From Pohlia nutans (Eukaryota > Streptophyta > Bryopsida > Bryales > Mniaceae), in NCBI GenBank assembly GCA_022496805.1, contig CM040094.1, positions 14,655,501 through 14,719,500 of the forward strand: DNA of 64,000 bases, given 5' to 3'. Shown piece by piece: positions 12,030 through 26,618 of this stretch. Under the pieces are notes generated by a model that worked only from the letters and a program-made list of their open reading frames with translations, was not told the DNA's origin and did no database searches. The first letter of the stretch is position 1; each line of letters opens with the position of its first letter. The position numbers were made by a program, and so were the translations under genes.

Positions 12030-13536
12030 ATGGATAGAAACAACAACATACTAACCAGCCCAGAAGACATAGCAAATGAAATCCACATACAACAATCAAT
12101 TAGTAATAGACCTACAGTACCAACATGTTACTATCAACCCGAACACCCAACACAATGCACTTGCGGAGTTAGACAATACCCATGGCACGACCTTGATGGG
12201 TTTGTAATAAAAAAAAAGAGGAAACCCACAAATATCACTTTATAAACACTTTGATAAAAAACATATGAAATGTGTCTCAAACACCTATCTAACAACAAAA
12301 CACCAGGCCCAGACAAAATCCCCAACTCAATACTTAAAAACATACCTAAAAACTTCCATAAACTACTCTTTTTATTTTTTACTCATTGCTACAAACAAAA
12401 ACAAATCCCAGCCTCATGGAAAATTAGTCTAACCATACTACTTTACAAAAAAGGAAATCCCGCACAACTACCAAACCACATACCAATAGCACTTGCAAAT
12501 ACAATATACAAACTCTTCACCAGTACACTAACATACATATTATCAGCATACGGAGAAAAATACCAAATCCTATATGATAGTCAAGAAGGATTCACAGCAG
12601 AAAGAAGTACAGCAAGACAATTACAACTCCTCATAGCAGCACTAGAGGACGCAAAATTTACCAATCAAGACATATACCTATTATATATAGACTTTAAAAA
12701 TGCATTTGGCTCATTAGATCACGCAAGACTATTAGCTATAATGAACTTTCTAGCTATAATGAACTTTCTACTCATAACAAATGTTAAATATACGGCAACG
12801 TATCTACTATTTCCTAAATCCTTCAAGGGTTAACCTATATCTCTTCATAATTTTTCTTGAACCACTCTTGAAATGGCTACAAAGAGGGGAAAATGGATAC
12901 ACATTTGGTACATCAAAAATAAAAATTAGCTCTGCAGCATACGCAGACGATCTAGCAGCTATATCCAACAATACAAAATCACTGCAAATACAACTAAACA
13001 AAATCGACAAATTTTGTGAATGGGCAGGCATGGACTTGGGAGTCACAAAATGCGCCGTTACCGGTTGCCCAAATAAATCCAAAATGCAACCAAACAAATT
13101 CAAAACTCACATCACAAACCAAATAATCAATTACAGAGACCAGACACTACTAGTACTCCATCAAAATGAACCGTATGTATACTTGGGCATACAATTAGTT
13201 CCATCACTAAAATGGAAACTCCAAACACATATCACCACAACTAAAATAATAGACCAATGTAAACGACTATCAAAATGCCCTGCCATCATCAAACAAAGAA
13301 TCAGTATGGTGGACACAGTAATGAGAGCAGGCATAGCCTATAGCTTCTTTGCAGTCCCATACTCACTACCAACCTTTAAAAAACTTGACAAGAAAATTAT
13401 TGCAATCCAAAAAACAATATGCGGACTACCTAAATGCACCGCAAATATAATAATTCAACTTCCTCATGACTTATTTGGACTAGAAGCCTTCTTTCTAAAA
13501 AACGCCTACCTTAGCTGCATTGGGGAACAACTTTGA
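12030..13536 (+). pseudogene. LINE ORF2, reverse transcriptase domain
   Basis: Recognisable RT fingers/palm: NNKTPGPDKIPN, a degraded block 2a, LYIDFKNAFGSLDH (motif A with catalytic Asp) and AAYADDLAAI (motif C, YADD). Between A and C the B motif (GxPQGDxLSP) is largely missing, and the region opens with a tandem 18-base duplication (LAIMNF repeated near 12739-12768), so roughly 50 residues appear deleted. The thumb continues to 13536, where TGA ends the frame. The catalytic Asp pair survives but the domain cannot be active as it stands. Confidence 0.8.
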
Positions 13537-13740
13537 AATGCACTCAACGACAAAGGGAGACTAGGAATAATATATAAAGGACTTATACAACACATACTTG
13601 TTAAAGCCGGCGGTGCAGAAGACATCCCAAGAATTAAACGTCAAGATTGCATTACATCACCTACAACACGAACATTATTCCTTCTGAAAACAACAGGTGG
13701 TATACACCTTAAAAGCACAGAAGAAAATTTTCAACTCAAC

Positions 13741-14409
13741 ATGACTGAACTAGAACGAGAATGGCGATCTGCAGTCATAAATGACCTACCACAATTAGAC
13801 CCGAAACTCTCCATCAAATTATTATATAAATTAATGGCACACAAAATTTACAATGTAAATCAAATCATCCTTCCCAAGGGCACAAAACTAATGTCACCAG
13901 AAGAATTTAAAATATACTATCAAAATCCAACTAAACTAGACAAAAGTGCACTAAACATAGCAGAAAAACTCTTCTGTGAACCAAAATGTACCCTAGATTG
14001 CCCAAATCCATGTCAAATACACTTACCACCCCGTACACTAAAAGAAAAATACAAAATATATAACCACAGAATAATACCAAGAGCACCAATAAATCCCGTA
14101 CAAGTCCCTCAACCTCCACAACCACAACAACCAGCCCCACCACAAAACATAAAAAACGATCCCATAAGATTCTCCATTCACACAATATTAAACCACAAAA
14201 CAATTACAACAAAAGAAGAATATAAAATACCAAAAAAATACAACACCTATCTATGTCAATGGATAGACTCAAACGACATAACATACAATAAATGGTTAGT
14301 ACAACGCGAACTATTTCCACTAAATCTACCAACAGTAATACATCATAATATAAATCTACTTACAAAATACTACACAGATCTTAAAACAAACACTATCAAA
14401 ATATTATAA
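13741..14409 (+). pseudogene. LINE ORF2 linker between RT and RNase H
   Basis: An open segment in the same A/C-rich style. It contains a Cys-rich cluster (FCEPKC...CPNPC, about 13975-14020) that could bind zinc, a Pro/Gln run, and a stretch (YLCQWIDSND...W) faintly reminiscent of a small beta-barrel reader such as a chromodomain. I do not assign a function. It is collinear with RT upstream and RNase H downstream. Confidence 0.45.
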
Positions 14410-14849
14410 ATACACAATTTACACTCGAACAAAATAGAGACACAAGACACATCCCACCCCCAACAATAATCCCATACATTAAAACTTCCACAATTGAATG
14501 TAACCCAGAAAGAGACATAGACACAAATAAGTGCACCATTCAAACATAAAATGATAAAACCCACATATATAATGACACCGGTAAATATATCACCACCATT
14601 CCAACTACAAGAATAAAATGGTTATGGCAACAATATAACAATAAAAAATACAACATCCACAGACTAATACCTGCTATATAAACATTTGAAACGGAAGTAG
14701 TCTGGTTATATCAAAGATACGAACACAAAAACCACAAAAAGAATACAATAAAAACACCACACCATACCATTCCATCCAACATTCTAGACACACTAATAAC
14801 AACATTTAATATAACACACTCATACTTTTCCTTACCATTTACATGTTCC

Positions 14850-15398
14850 ATGAAATCTATCCAATTTTTCTCAACATTCGCTAGAGACAAGATTTTTGGC
14901 TCACTAGGAACAACCTTTCAATACAAATGGAAAGGTATCGGATATGCTCACTCAAATGACGCCGAAACAACACAACAAGCAATACATTGGGCAAGACTAG
15001 CAGCAAAACAAGACCCAGAAACTGTCACCATTCTAGCAATCCCAAACACCGACTGGTACCAGAATCTATCACCGTACAACGGACCCTTCCCAGATACGCA
15101 CGCCATTATACATTTTTCCGCGGACACCATTACATATGACGAACCAACAATACCACTAGAACCCAACAAAACCCGAAACGAACCACTTGCAATACACATA
15201 TGGTGTATTCACCATCAAAACAATAACATCGGCACAATAAACCAAATAAACACCATAAACACAGCAATTGAAAACCTACAAATTTCGCAATACCATACAC
15301 AAACAGCACCACCCACACCACCAAACACAAAAGTTAACAAAAGCACAAAATGGAACAAACTAATATACCCACCGTATAACAATTTACAAAACATGTAG
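14850..15398 (+). pseudogene. LINE ORF2 linker, second segment
   Basis: An open frame of 182 codons with the same composition as the flanking LINE coding sequence. It contains KYKWKGIGY-like and DTHAIIHFSADT segments but no domain I recognise. It sits just upstream of the RNase H start near 15455. Stops between 14410 and 14850 show that this connector is decayed. Confidence 0.4.
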
Positions 15399-15439
15399 GT
15401 AGATCCCCTTTCAAATTTCGAAATAAACACTACACTAAA

Positions 15440-16181
15440 ATTTCTACCACAATACAACTATTACACAGATGGATCCTTTTTACCACCTAAAGAAGCTGAT
15501 GATGGCCATTGGAGAAAGAAAAAGCTGGATATGGAATCTACAACTCATCTAAACCAGATGTACAAATATCAAAAAGACTGCGTGGACTACAAACATGCTT
15601 CAGAGCGGAACTAATGGCCATACACGAAACACTCTCAATAATCACCACTAAATACATAAACGAATCTGCACACATTTTTAGTGATTGTCTCAATTGTATA
15701 CATGTTCTAAACACACAACTAAAACACCCAACCCAATAAAACAACCACGCCGATAAAACCATATTAGAAGAAATGGTAACAATGCTAAAAAAGCGAACAC
15801 AACCCCACCACAATATACAAAGTCAAAGCACACGCTAAAATTAACGGGAATGAACACGCAGATCAACTCGCAAAAGAAGGAACCATGAAAAGAGACTATC
15901 AAAAAGCAGCAAATCCACACGAATTTGCACATACCACACCTTACTACTTCCAAAAAGACACATGGCCCGGTCGTATCAAAAGACCAGACAAAGGACTAGT
16001 TAGATGTTTGGAAGAATACATAAAGAAACATGACCGAGAAAATAACCTAGAAATACTGGCAGAAGACTTTCCCAACATTAACAAATGGACAACAAACCCC
16101 ATCATAGATAACGAAATGTCTAATGACTTTTGGAATAACCCCAAAATGACACTCACAGAAAACAAACATACTAAAATTTAG
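15440..16181 (+). pseudogene. LINE ORF2, RNase H domain
   Basis: Motifs in order: YYTDGSF (catalytic Asp, near 15455), AELMAIHE (catalytic Glu, about 15605-15630), HIFSDCLNC (catalytic Asp, about 15675) and, after a frame break near 15740-15830, NEHADQLAKEG (fourth Asp, about 15850-15880). This is the standard DEDD set of type I RNase H. A TAA near 15738 and a frameshift inactivate it. Confidence 0.75.
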
Positions 16182-16194
16182 AACCGGTCAATAC

Positions 16195-16766
16195 ATGGGT
16201 AATGCCAGAAAGCAATTAATTTTCGGCATACAAAGATTCCCGTCAAAAACATGTCTTATATGTAATTCACAAGATGCAGATACATGGCTACATGTACTTT
16301 TACTATCCAAACAACACCATATACACGCACTAAGAACCAAAAGACACAATAAAGCGGTATGGGAATTAAGAAAATTAATACTATCCTCAAATAAATCAAG
16401 ATGCTACACTCTCATGAATGCGGGCACATTCAACAATAACCCACAAGAAAACATAGTTCCCCATACTTACTACCATGTACTTGTAATCAACAAAGATGTC
16501 AATGTAATGCCAGATTCAAACCAGATATATTATGCATTAAAGGCCTCCCACACCAAAGCCCACCTCCTCTAAACCCCGATGATAACCTAACCATACAATT
16601 TATAGAATTCACATACACAAACGACAAATTTTCACCAGAAACAATTGGCAGAATTTAAAAAAAATACCAACCTCTAATTAATAACATCATACAACAAGGT
16701 TGGAAAGTAGATCCTATCATAGTCATCTCAGCCGGTGCAGAGACATGTTTTTGCAACCTATCGTAA
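16195..16766 (+). pseudogene. LINE ORF2, R2-like (RLE) endonuclease C-terminus
   Basis: A zinc-knuckle-like CLIC..(16252-)..TWLHVLL.. segment is followed by ALRTKRHNKAV, matching the CCHC plus RHN signature that precedes restriction-like endonucleases of R2-type LINEs (the last Cys is Ser here). A frame change near 16480-16512 leads to a KPD (Pro-Asp at 16521-16526), then FIEFTYTND (Glu at 16605-16607) and, past a TAA at 16656-16658, KKYQPLI. This spacing fits a PD-(D/E)xK nuclease core. It lies at the C-terminus of a protein that also begins with an APE nuclease. Assignment is by motif reading only. Confidence 0.6.
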
Positions 16767-16787
16767 AATCTATTCCAAACTAAACAT

Positions 16788-17400
16788 CATTGTTTGAAGT
16801 TCAGATGTAGAGCTTCGTCTCATGCACACGCTTCAAGACACCTATCTACAAAACACCAAAATTTTGCAAATACCTCAAAATACAACAAAAACTTACAAAT
16901 ACGACACATGTACTATGAGGTAATTTTTGTGTTTGGTAGTTTGTTATCTTCTTTTATTCTTTGAATCATGTTCTCTTATTCATGTTCCATTAGTGTATGT
17001 ATTCCGCTCGAGATTCCGCTCTTGATAAATGTACCAACTCCTTTTAGATTTATACATATAAATTTTGTCCTAAACCGTATATGGATAAGTCACTTTCACT
17101 TATAAAATTCACAATAATTATCTGTGAGTCAATTCTTGACATGAAAGATTGCTATGGAGAGGTGTTGACATAGGTCACTACCAAGCCATTTGACTTTCAT
17201 TTTTGAAAATTTAATCCAAATTCTATTTAACTTTAAAGTCGCATACCCTCCAAAATCTCGTTTTTGAGTGTGTATTATACAATCCAAAGACACGCTCTGA
17301 TCTTCCAATCTACCAATTCAATCTTACCAAGGTTAAACCAACACTTGTTCAATTAAGATATGCTTCTATTTATACAGTTGAATACTTTTAATGATATCCC
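16788..17400. repeat. Truncated copy of the 26.6-27.4 kb repeat
   Basis: From TTGTTTGAAGTTCAGATG onward this tracks the interior of the 26619-27427 element, including CTTACAAATAC.ACA, GTTTGTTATCTT and TAAACCGTA.AT.GATAAG. It lacks the TTAACCCTTTAG ends. It begins where the LINE ends, so it is either LINE target DNA or the remains of an older insertion. Confidence 0.65.
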
Positions 17401-17418
17401 TAATTTCAAAAGAGAGTT

Positions 17419-17963
17419 TTAACCCTTTAACGTCCCAGTTCAACACTGTTTTCAAAAATTCGTTATAAAGTGTTTGATGAAAGCCAAAAATGGAGTTGAT
17501 GTACAAAGAAAAGTTGTAAATGTCAATGTGAAGATCACATCTGTACAGTTGGATTCATCATATATTTCTTTAATATTTTTTTATTGATTTTTCAAGGTTT
17601 TCTCTTGAAAATCAATTAAAAATCATAGATTAACGGAATTTAAAAAGAAATTGTGATTAAATTGGAATAACATGCACTACGAGATGGTATGGTTTCTATT
17701 CTTTGATTCTACTTATTTTGAAAAATCATCTTTAAGGTCTCACTTTTTGAACTAAGAATGAAACTTGACATAAACCACTTGTGTTGTTTTTCCAAAAATC
17801 ATAATAACCTATTTTGAAAATCAAAACCATACAAAGGATAGTCAACTTGCACAAGAATCATGAGAAATTTTGGTGGATGAAAACTGTCGAGTTTGGATGG
17901 AATCCGAACAGTCAAAATCTGTTCAGCGTCCAAATATTGGATGCAGGCGCCTTAAAGGGTTAA
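17419..17963. mobile_element. TTAA-flanked MITE, family 3 type ends
   Basis: Begins TTAACCCTTTAACG and ends GCGCCTTAAAGGGTTAA: an inverted repeat of about 11 bases with TTAA outermost. 545 bp, AT-rich, non-coding. It ends about 360 bp upstream of the Rieske start codon, so it may contribute to that gene's upstream region. Confidence 0.65.
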
Positions 17964-18322
17964 AAGAAAAAATACTAGATATATGAGGTTTCTATAGAAC
18001 ATGGCTGGGTGGTAAAGGAGGGTATCATGGGTAGGGTAACATTTGCGGGTATCGATAGTATTCTCAAAGTTTTCGTGTTCCCTGTGTACTCTTCTGTTCT
18101 CTTACGTTCTCGAGGAGTGTTCTCGTGGAGTTCCCATGCAGGGACGACGGTGAGCTTCAGGCGCCGCGAAGGGAGCTGCGTCTTCGTCTTCTTCGACTGG
18201 GACCCCCTTTAACTGCGAGCTTTTGGAGCTCCAAAATCTGTGGTATCATTATTGAGTGAGGTTTGGGGGCTTTGGAAGCTTGTTAGGGTTGTTTGGGAGG
18301 GAGGGTTTAGGCGGCATCGATC
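17964..18322 (+). promoter_or_regulatory. Rieske upstream region and probable 5' UTR
   Basis: GC rises sharply from about 18110 and continues into the first exon, suggesting 5' UTR. No TATA box was chosen with confidence. The upstream edge is set by the MITE at 17419-17963. Confidence 0.35.
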
Positions 18323-20022
18323 ATGTTGGCGAGGGGGTTGGCGCGGAGGTTGCCCGCGCTTGCTCGTCTCGCGCAGTCCTCGCAGGGCGCTTCTTCGGCT
18401 GCGCTTTTGGACGTGACCAGCTTCCCCGCCATTCACAACGACGATCATGGCGTGGCCAACGATGGGGCTCTTTCGGGCTCTGTCCCGCTCAGCCGATCGT
18501 GGCACTTCTCTCGTGGTAGGTCTCGCATGCTTCCCTTTTCTGTAACGCCGTTCGTTTAGATTTAGGGCTTGCACCTTCTGGTTTCATAGATTATACTTTT
18601 TTCCAATGGTGGTATCTGTTTTGTGTCTCCGATTGTCTTTTTTCTTTGAACCGAGCATAATTTGTAAAGGAATGACACACTTAGGAGGGTGTACGTATCG
18701 GATTCTGTCTCTTTTTTTATGAGCTGGTTAAGATTTTGTTGGTCGTGATCTAATAACAGTACGAATTTCTTCCTTTTTTGAGTTGTAGTTGGCTATCTTG
18801 ATCCATTAGGCAGTACAAGGTGTTCTTTGGTTGAGATGATGCTTGAATCTTTCACTTTGTGAGCGGGACGAGGTTTTAACATATTGTGACCTAATCGGAA
18901 CGAAATAGTGATGAAAACATTCTGTCACGAAGGCCACTCAGCATCCTTTTAGAGTTAGGGGAGCTTAACAGTGCTGGCAGTGTTGCATTCTATGCGATGA
19001 AGCTGGCGTTACTGTGATTTGTGATTTTAGGTCGGATTTCAGATTGAACACTCCGCAGCGATTATCACTGTATAGGGAGATTCGTTGTATTCGTCGGTGG
19101 CAATCTTTGCAAGACATTCCTGTAGTGTCTGATATTCCTGAATTTTCAACGTCGTGTAAACTAACAACATATCAATTCCTTGGCTGCAGGATTTGCCTCG
19201 GACGCCCTGGCGGGGACAGCCTCGGGTACTGAAGCCGTGCCAGCCACCGTCGCTGCATTGAAGAATCCATCCATCGAGATCACATACGACGAACACACGC
19301 ACGAGCGCGTTGCTCCAGGAGATCCCAGCAAGAAAGCCTTTGCTTACTTAGTCCTCACAGGTACATCGTGCTGCTTCTTCCTTCTTGGGATGCCTGGAGC
19401 ATCTTCTTCTGCTTTAAATGTCCTTCAGTAGCAAAAGGAGAGTGTGAAGTTTCCATTCTTGCTCGGTTGATCATCTTCCTGCTCTGATTGGTCATCAAGC
19501 TGTGAGCATTCGGATCTTGTGTTCTGATCAATACCTTACATGACGTTGCTATCAGGTGGACGCTTCATCTATGCATCAGCGCTGCGAATCCTGGCGCTGA
19601 AGCTGATTCTGTCCATGTCTGCCAGTCGAGATGTGCTTGCGATGGCATCGTTGGAGGTGGACATCGCGAGCATAGAGCCGGGGTCGACAGTGACGGTGAA
19701 GTGGCGAGGGAAGCCTGTGTTTGTGAGGCATCGCACGGAGGCAGACATCAAGCTGGCGAACTCGACGCCCATGAACGAGCTGCGAGACCCTGAGGAAGAT
19801 GCAGTGCGCGTGCAGAACCCGGAGTGGCTGGTGGTGGTGGGCGTGTGCACTCACTTGGGCTGCGTGCCACTGCCCAATGCCGGCGATTACGGGGGCTGGT
19901 TCTGCCCTTGCCACGGCTCTCATTACGACATCTCGGGCCGCATCCGCAAAGGCCCGGCTCCATACAACCTTGAAGTGCCGCAGTACAAGTTCACAGAAGA
20001 GACCAAGCTTCTGATTGGCTGA
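18323..20022 (+). CDS. Mitochondrial Rieske iron-sulfur protein (complex III)
   Basis: Three coding exons: 18323-18515, 19190-19360, 19556-20022, all GT-AG and all joining in phase 1, giving 276 residues. The protein carries electrons from ubiquinol to cytochrome c1 in the mitochondrial bc1 complex. The first ~65 residues are Arg/Ala/Ser-rich, as in a mitochondrial presequence. A block (TVAALKNPS...YDEHTHER...[11 protein letters not shown]) typical of plant Rieske proteins precedes one membrane helix (about residues 123-145). The 2Fe-2S ligand boxes CTHLGC (219-224) and CPCHGS (238-243) are intact, and the protein ends KLLIG. Length matches plant homologues. The coding DNA is GC-richer than the spacers. 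The first ATG was chosen because it begins the Arg-rich presequence. Confidence 0.95.
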
Positions 20023-21498
20023 GAGGAGAGCTTGGCTGGTACAGTTGTCCCACTCTATTATGACATTTTTGGAAGCCCTACCTTCAAGGTTGCAGGTATG
20101 GATTAGTCACAGAAATGACTTGTCACATGCTTGAAACAATAATATCGTCATATCATGGAGTGTCATTGTATGGAGGGTAGACTGTATTGGGGTTCCCCTG
20201 AGCAAATCAAGCTCTTTGTGTTAGCCGCTATGAAACGAGCTGCATGTCTATTGATAGGGACAGAGTTAGCTTCCTGTCAATGGATACCAAGGAGTCAATT
20301 TTACACTTTACTTGGTTCCCAATGGATTGAAAGTCCGAGGACAAAATTTGATTAACTGGGAAATACTTGAAATTCAAATAATGCAGGCAATGATATACGG
20401 GACTGTAGAGGTGTCCTTTTAACCTTGGTTATATGGTAGAGGAGTACATGTACTCAAAATTTGAGTATGAATATGTGTGTCTGAAGTATGAGTTTTTGAG
20501 TACAAATAAATACACAATTTTTTCCCTTAAACCATATGCATATTCTGTCCCATTATAAAGTTGCTACCTCATTGAAAATTTGGGATTAAGCCCCCACGTC
20601 GTATGAGAGCATCAAAATCAAAGATCTCTTCATCATGAGACCACCCTTAAAATTTTTAGGATTATGATTGCCTGCAATCCTACAACACTTGGTGCGGAAA
20701 ACTTGTCATTTTGCAGGATCTGAGATTGCTACATGTAGAGTTCATACAACTGTATGTCCACATGAAAGCTAGGGTGTGCATCATGTAAGCTTATGAAAGT
20801 ATGCTAATTTATTTTCCCCCAAAATGAGACACCCAACAACATGCCCATTGTACACAGACTGTGTCTTAGATTGTCACCATCACACAACCACAATACACAA
20901 GGCAAAGCATCTTTCATAAGGCAAAGCATCTTTCACAGCAAAGAGAGAAGTGACAAGAAAAAAGGAAATGTTATAAAACTCATAAGCAATCCAATGATTT
21001 TTGGGTATTGACCATAAGAAAATTTACAAATCTGGAAGTTTTTGTGACTGCAAATTGCAAAGATATTGACAACGATGGGAAACAACTCTAAAAATTTGCT
21101 CTTCATGTAGAACAACTGGAGACTATTTTGGATCAATGTCAACACGTCAATTCTCTTACTCAATTCCTTGCCATCATACATTTGGGGCTTTCTTTCAATT
21201 TAGGGGGACTTCTATTCACACGACTTTTTAGTGGGATAGGAGTATGCTACAAGTGTCTCATATGTATGTACACTTTTAAGTAGATAAATCATTTAGTTCC
21301 AATTTACAGATACCTATTTAGTTCCAAACTTTTATCTTATTTTGAACAATTTTATTTCAAGTGATAATTGTGTTAATCATAAATGTAAACAAATCTTTAT
21401 GTTGGAGATGAACAAGGAATTTTACTCCACTTTCTTTGTCTTTTTGTCTCCTTTATTGTTTTCTTCTTTACATCATTTTTGGTACCTTCTTTGTCTCC
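20023..21498. other. Rieske 3' flank and spacer
   Basis: 20056-20190 is probably 3' UTR or immediate flank; a diverged copy exists at 43563-44030. The rest is AT-rich with no recognised gene. Open frames at 20155-20355 and 20933-21181 lack recognisable features. Confidence 0.5.
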
Positions 21499-22052
21499 TT
21501 AACTCCTAAAAGCCCAAGGGGTATTGAACAAAATATAGATGTGCTATAATATGTGCCTTCCAATTGTTTGATGAAGTTCAATAGACAACATGTAGGGCAT
21601 CATCTCTACAAATTATTTGTATGGTCAAACTTCCAAAAATAATTTTAGATATTTTTTTAATAAATTTAAAAGCATTAATCTTTGAAAAATAGCATAAATT
21701 ATAATTTTCACTTTTTAGAGTTTAAAATTTAGCACTATTGGTTAAAGTTGGTTTATTTATTGTAAACTCCAAAAAAGCAAAAGAAATGATGGAGGGAACA
21801 TTATTACATTCCCCAAATAGAAAAGTTTATAACACTAAGACAATTGAGGTGATCCACTTAAAAATATTCTCCCAGATTGACATAATTCAAATTGGGTTGG
21901 AAAGTAGACTTGATGGTGTATTTTAGAATGTTTTTTTTTTTTTTTTTCAAAAACATATATGTTTTTCTTGGGAAAACCCTTTAGATTCAAGCAACAACCA
22001 TAAAATAGTTGTTTGAGCGTTTAGGGGTTTTTTTTTTTTTTTTTTTTTTTTT
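21499..22052 (+). mobile_element. TTAA-type MITE, family 1, with poly(T) end
   Basis: Starts TTAACTCCTAAAAGCCCAAG and is collinear with 1222-1770 through CATAAAATAGTTGTTTGAGC. The right end reads TTTAGGGG and then runs into about 25 T residues, so the terminal TTAA has been lost. Non-coding. Confidence 0.7.
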
Positions 22053-23276
22053 GGTCTTTATAAACTTCCAGATCTCTTTTGAATAATTTTTTTTATATAA
22101 ATAAGAATTTTCTAAGTATTATGTAGATCGAAGGTAGAGTGAACATAGATAATTTTAAAATATAAATGCTAAAAAAATAGATTTAATTTTTAACTTTTTC
22201 AATGAAATTTAAAAGAATATTGAAAAAAAACTGTGAATTTTATTTCAGGAATCGTCACAAGCTAATTAGTAACTTTTAAAGCATGTCTCTCAACACCAAT
22301 CACAAGAGTGTTCATTTCTACATTTACTAGTTCCTTGGATCATGGGCTTCTTATTAGACATTAACAATTCATTTCATTTCATATTTTTTGAAATGAAAGT
22401 AAAATATCGACACAAGTATATTGACTGTGCCTTCCACCTACGACACATATCCATTTACCACCCAACACTCAATTCCGCCCTCATCCTCATATGTACATCC
22501 CTAGTACATGAGGACGGAATTGTTAAATGAAGTACCGGTATGTCCCAGAATACTCCGTATTGTTTAGCGACCATTAGTCGAACACACCCGACCGTTGGTC
22601 GGTTACGGCCGTCCACCACTTCAGTATACTCTGCTTTCTGGTGCCCTCTATCACGAGGTCGGAATTCACGTTTTCTTTTAGGGCGGATTTCGGTGATGTT
22701 TGAGTTTTTTCGGTGTCCATTTGCGCGAAACATTTGACCAGAAAATCCATTTGAATTTTCTCGCTTAAGGTCTGGAAATCTCGTCCAGACTCTCGAGCAG
22801 AGCATTGGCGAAAATCTCCGCAAAATTTCAATCGGTCAGTGATCTTGACAGTGTAAGCAACCCTGATTCTAAGACTTCTTTCCGGATTATTGTTCTTAGG
22901 CTAAAATGTGTGCTCGATCTTTCAGCTACTGCTCAGAATCTTATTGTCGGTGCTAACCCTAGAATCGGAGCATACTAATTCCTCGATGACCTGGTTTCGA
23001 TTTTATGCGAATTAGGTTTTAAAATGTGCGTATTATCTTTCGGCTATTGCTCTAAATCTTACTGTCGGTGGATCTTATCATAACCTTAAAATTGGCGGAG
23101 CATCTTATGACCTGGTTTTCATCTCAGATTTTACTGGTCTCTTCCCTTTTTCTTATGTGGTATTATGCAATGTGGACTCCACAATTGAGTTTCAAAGAGC
23201 TTTAGATCCTTGTGAATTGAAAATTCAGATACTCTCACAGGGAGCTCATAATGGTTTCCCTGTGTGCGTTTCCCTT
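22053..23276. other. Guanosine deaminase upstream region
   Basis: 22053-22440 is AT-rich. A short hairpin, CAATTCCG.CCTCAT with inverted partner ATGAGGACGGAATTG, spans about 22468-22522. From 22550 to about 22860 GC content rises as in a plant promoter or 5' UTR, with a possible donor near 22850. This would make a long leader intron up to the acceptor at about 24053. No coding exon is recognised. Confidence 0.35.
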
Positions 23277-23820
23277 TTAACCCCTAAAGGTCCTCACCTC
23301 TTTTGCAAAAGTCAAAGCACTATAATTTGCATACTTTAAATATCACATTGAATGATTTATAATTTTTCATAGATAATCATCGACATTATGAAGGTATAAC
23401 AAAATTTTCAACATGATTGGAAGATATTTTGAATATTTACAAATTTTATGATGTAAACAAGGTAAAAATTCAAAATAAATATGTTTTTGTCAAATTTAAT
23501 ATCAAAAATTATATTTAAGGTAGATAAAAGTTATATTTACATGGAGTAAAAAATTGAAGGTGAAGAAATTAAAAGAGACTTATGATTGAAGCATCTTTAG
23601 AAAGCCCTTTGTATTTTGGACACTCAAAATTCAAAGTTCTCGACGGTGGAAAAGCTTCAAATGAAGTTTATTCTCCAATCCCAACGGTCAAAAGATGTAT
23701 CATAACTTAACTTAAACATCTAATGAAAACACCAACTACAATAAAGCTAAGACACTTGATTTTTGGGGCCTTTGACCAAAAATCAAGCATAATTGGGTTG
23801 ATTGGTCCTTTAGGGGTTAA
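23277..23820. mobile_element. TTAA-flanked MITE, family 2
   Basis: Ends TTAACCCCTAAAGG.CC and the inverted GGTCCTTTAGGGGTTAA, 17 bases with one mismatch, TTAA outermost. 544 bp and non-coding. It lies just upstream of the guanosine deaminase coding exon 1, probably in the leader intron. Confidence 0.8.
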
Positions 23821-24086
23821 TCTCATTTTTCCCATCGAGCCTCAAGAGTTGGCAGTTGTTAAACATTTCTTTTACAAGCAGGTGAGTCAACATTAAACAG
23901 GTGAATATGCAGCTTTAAGATTCAGTGGGAAAAGTGAGACTCGCAGGGAAATCACAGAGGGAATCGCATATGAGACCCTGGTGTCTTGGGGAATTTTCCT
24001 AACTTTGGCTTGGCTGGCTTGATTTACATCCATTTTGTTGATTGTTTTGCACAGAAAGAGAAGGTATAGTTACTGTGGTTGGGCAG

Positions 24087-25936
<1,850 letters not shown>

Positions 25937-26618
25937 GTATCTCTCAGGTATTTCTTAGTTTCTTTTGTTCATGGTTCCTGAATTCTTTCACTATCAAATT
26001 TCAGATCTTACTGATCCTTCTTACAGCAATTAGAATGGAGATGATTGCGGTTGTGTATGGCTGTAGAGATTGATAGAATTTCAATGGTACTTTTCAACGA
26101 CGCCTGACACAGTTGTCAGAAGCTGCTGGATCTCTTTGCTGTGGGTCAGCCATGTGCTCCATGAAGTGATCAGAATCAAAAAAAATAAAAATAAAAAAAT
26201 ATTTTTCTTCCCACTTCACTGGTCTTTGTCATTTCTTGACGATGGATATGGTTTACCCCTTATCAATCGAAGGGAAGAAGAATCAGTGGAATTGAGGCTG
26301 AGGGATGCCCTGTTTAACGTTCGTAGAAGCAGCTGAGGCATTTTTGACTGGTTGTGAATGCATATTTTGCACGCAGAAAATGAAGCTGCACACGGTCTGA
26401 CGAATCCTAATTATCTACACTGAAATCACCATATACTGTGGCCCACGGTATTTACAAGAGGCTTTAACAATCATTTTTTCAAAATACTGCAGTAAAATTC
26501 ATCCAAACATGCTGAGAATTTACCCAAATGGATGAATGTACCCATGCCATTTACCCACCCACAATATATGGTGATTTTGGTGTAGCAAGAACTCAAACTG
26601 TCGATGACTTTTCCATTC
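25937..26618. other. Guanosine deaminase 3' flank
   Basis: Downstream transcribed flank and spacer. Open frames at 25891-26336 overlap the end of the gene in other frames and are not supported. An A-rich tract lies at 26177-26200. Confidence 0.4.

Larger units (their letters stand above)
3433..16766 (+). mobile_element. Degenerate LINE with APE, RT, RNase H and RLE-like domains
   Basis: A non-LTR retrotransposon about 13.3 kb long including a 1.86 kb CACTA insertion (5900-7759). Order: 5S-derived end, 1.6 kb leader, ORF1 (5085-9274, interrupted), low-complexity spacer, ORF2 (9966-16740). ORF2 is A/C-rich on this strand and broken by several stops and frameshifts. The 3' boundary near 16766 is judged from where ORF2-like sequence ends and a different repeat (16788-17400, related to 26619-27427) begins. 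I see no clear target-site duplication or poly(A), so both ends are approximate. Confidence 0.75.

Noticed and set aside
19569..19963. Minus-strand open frames opposite Rieske exon 3
   Set aside because: Shadows of the GC-rich sense exon.
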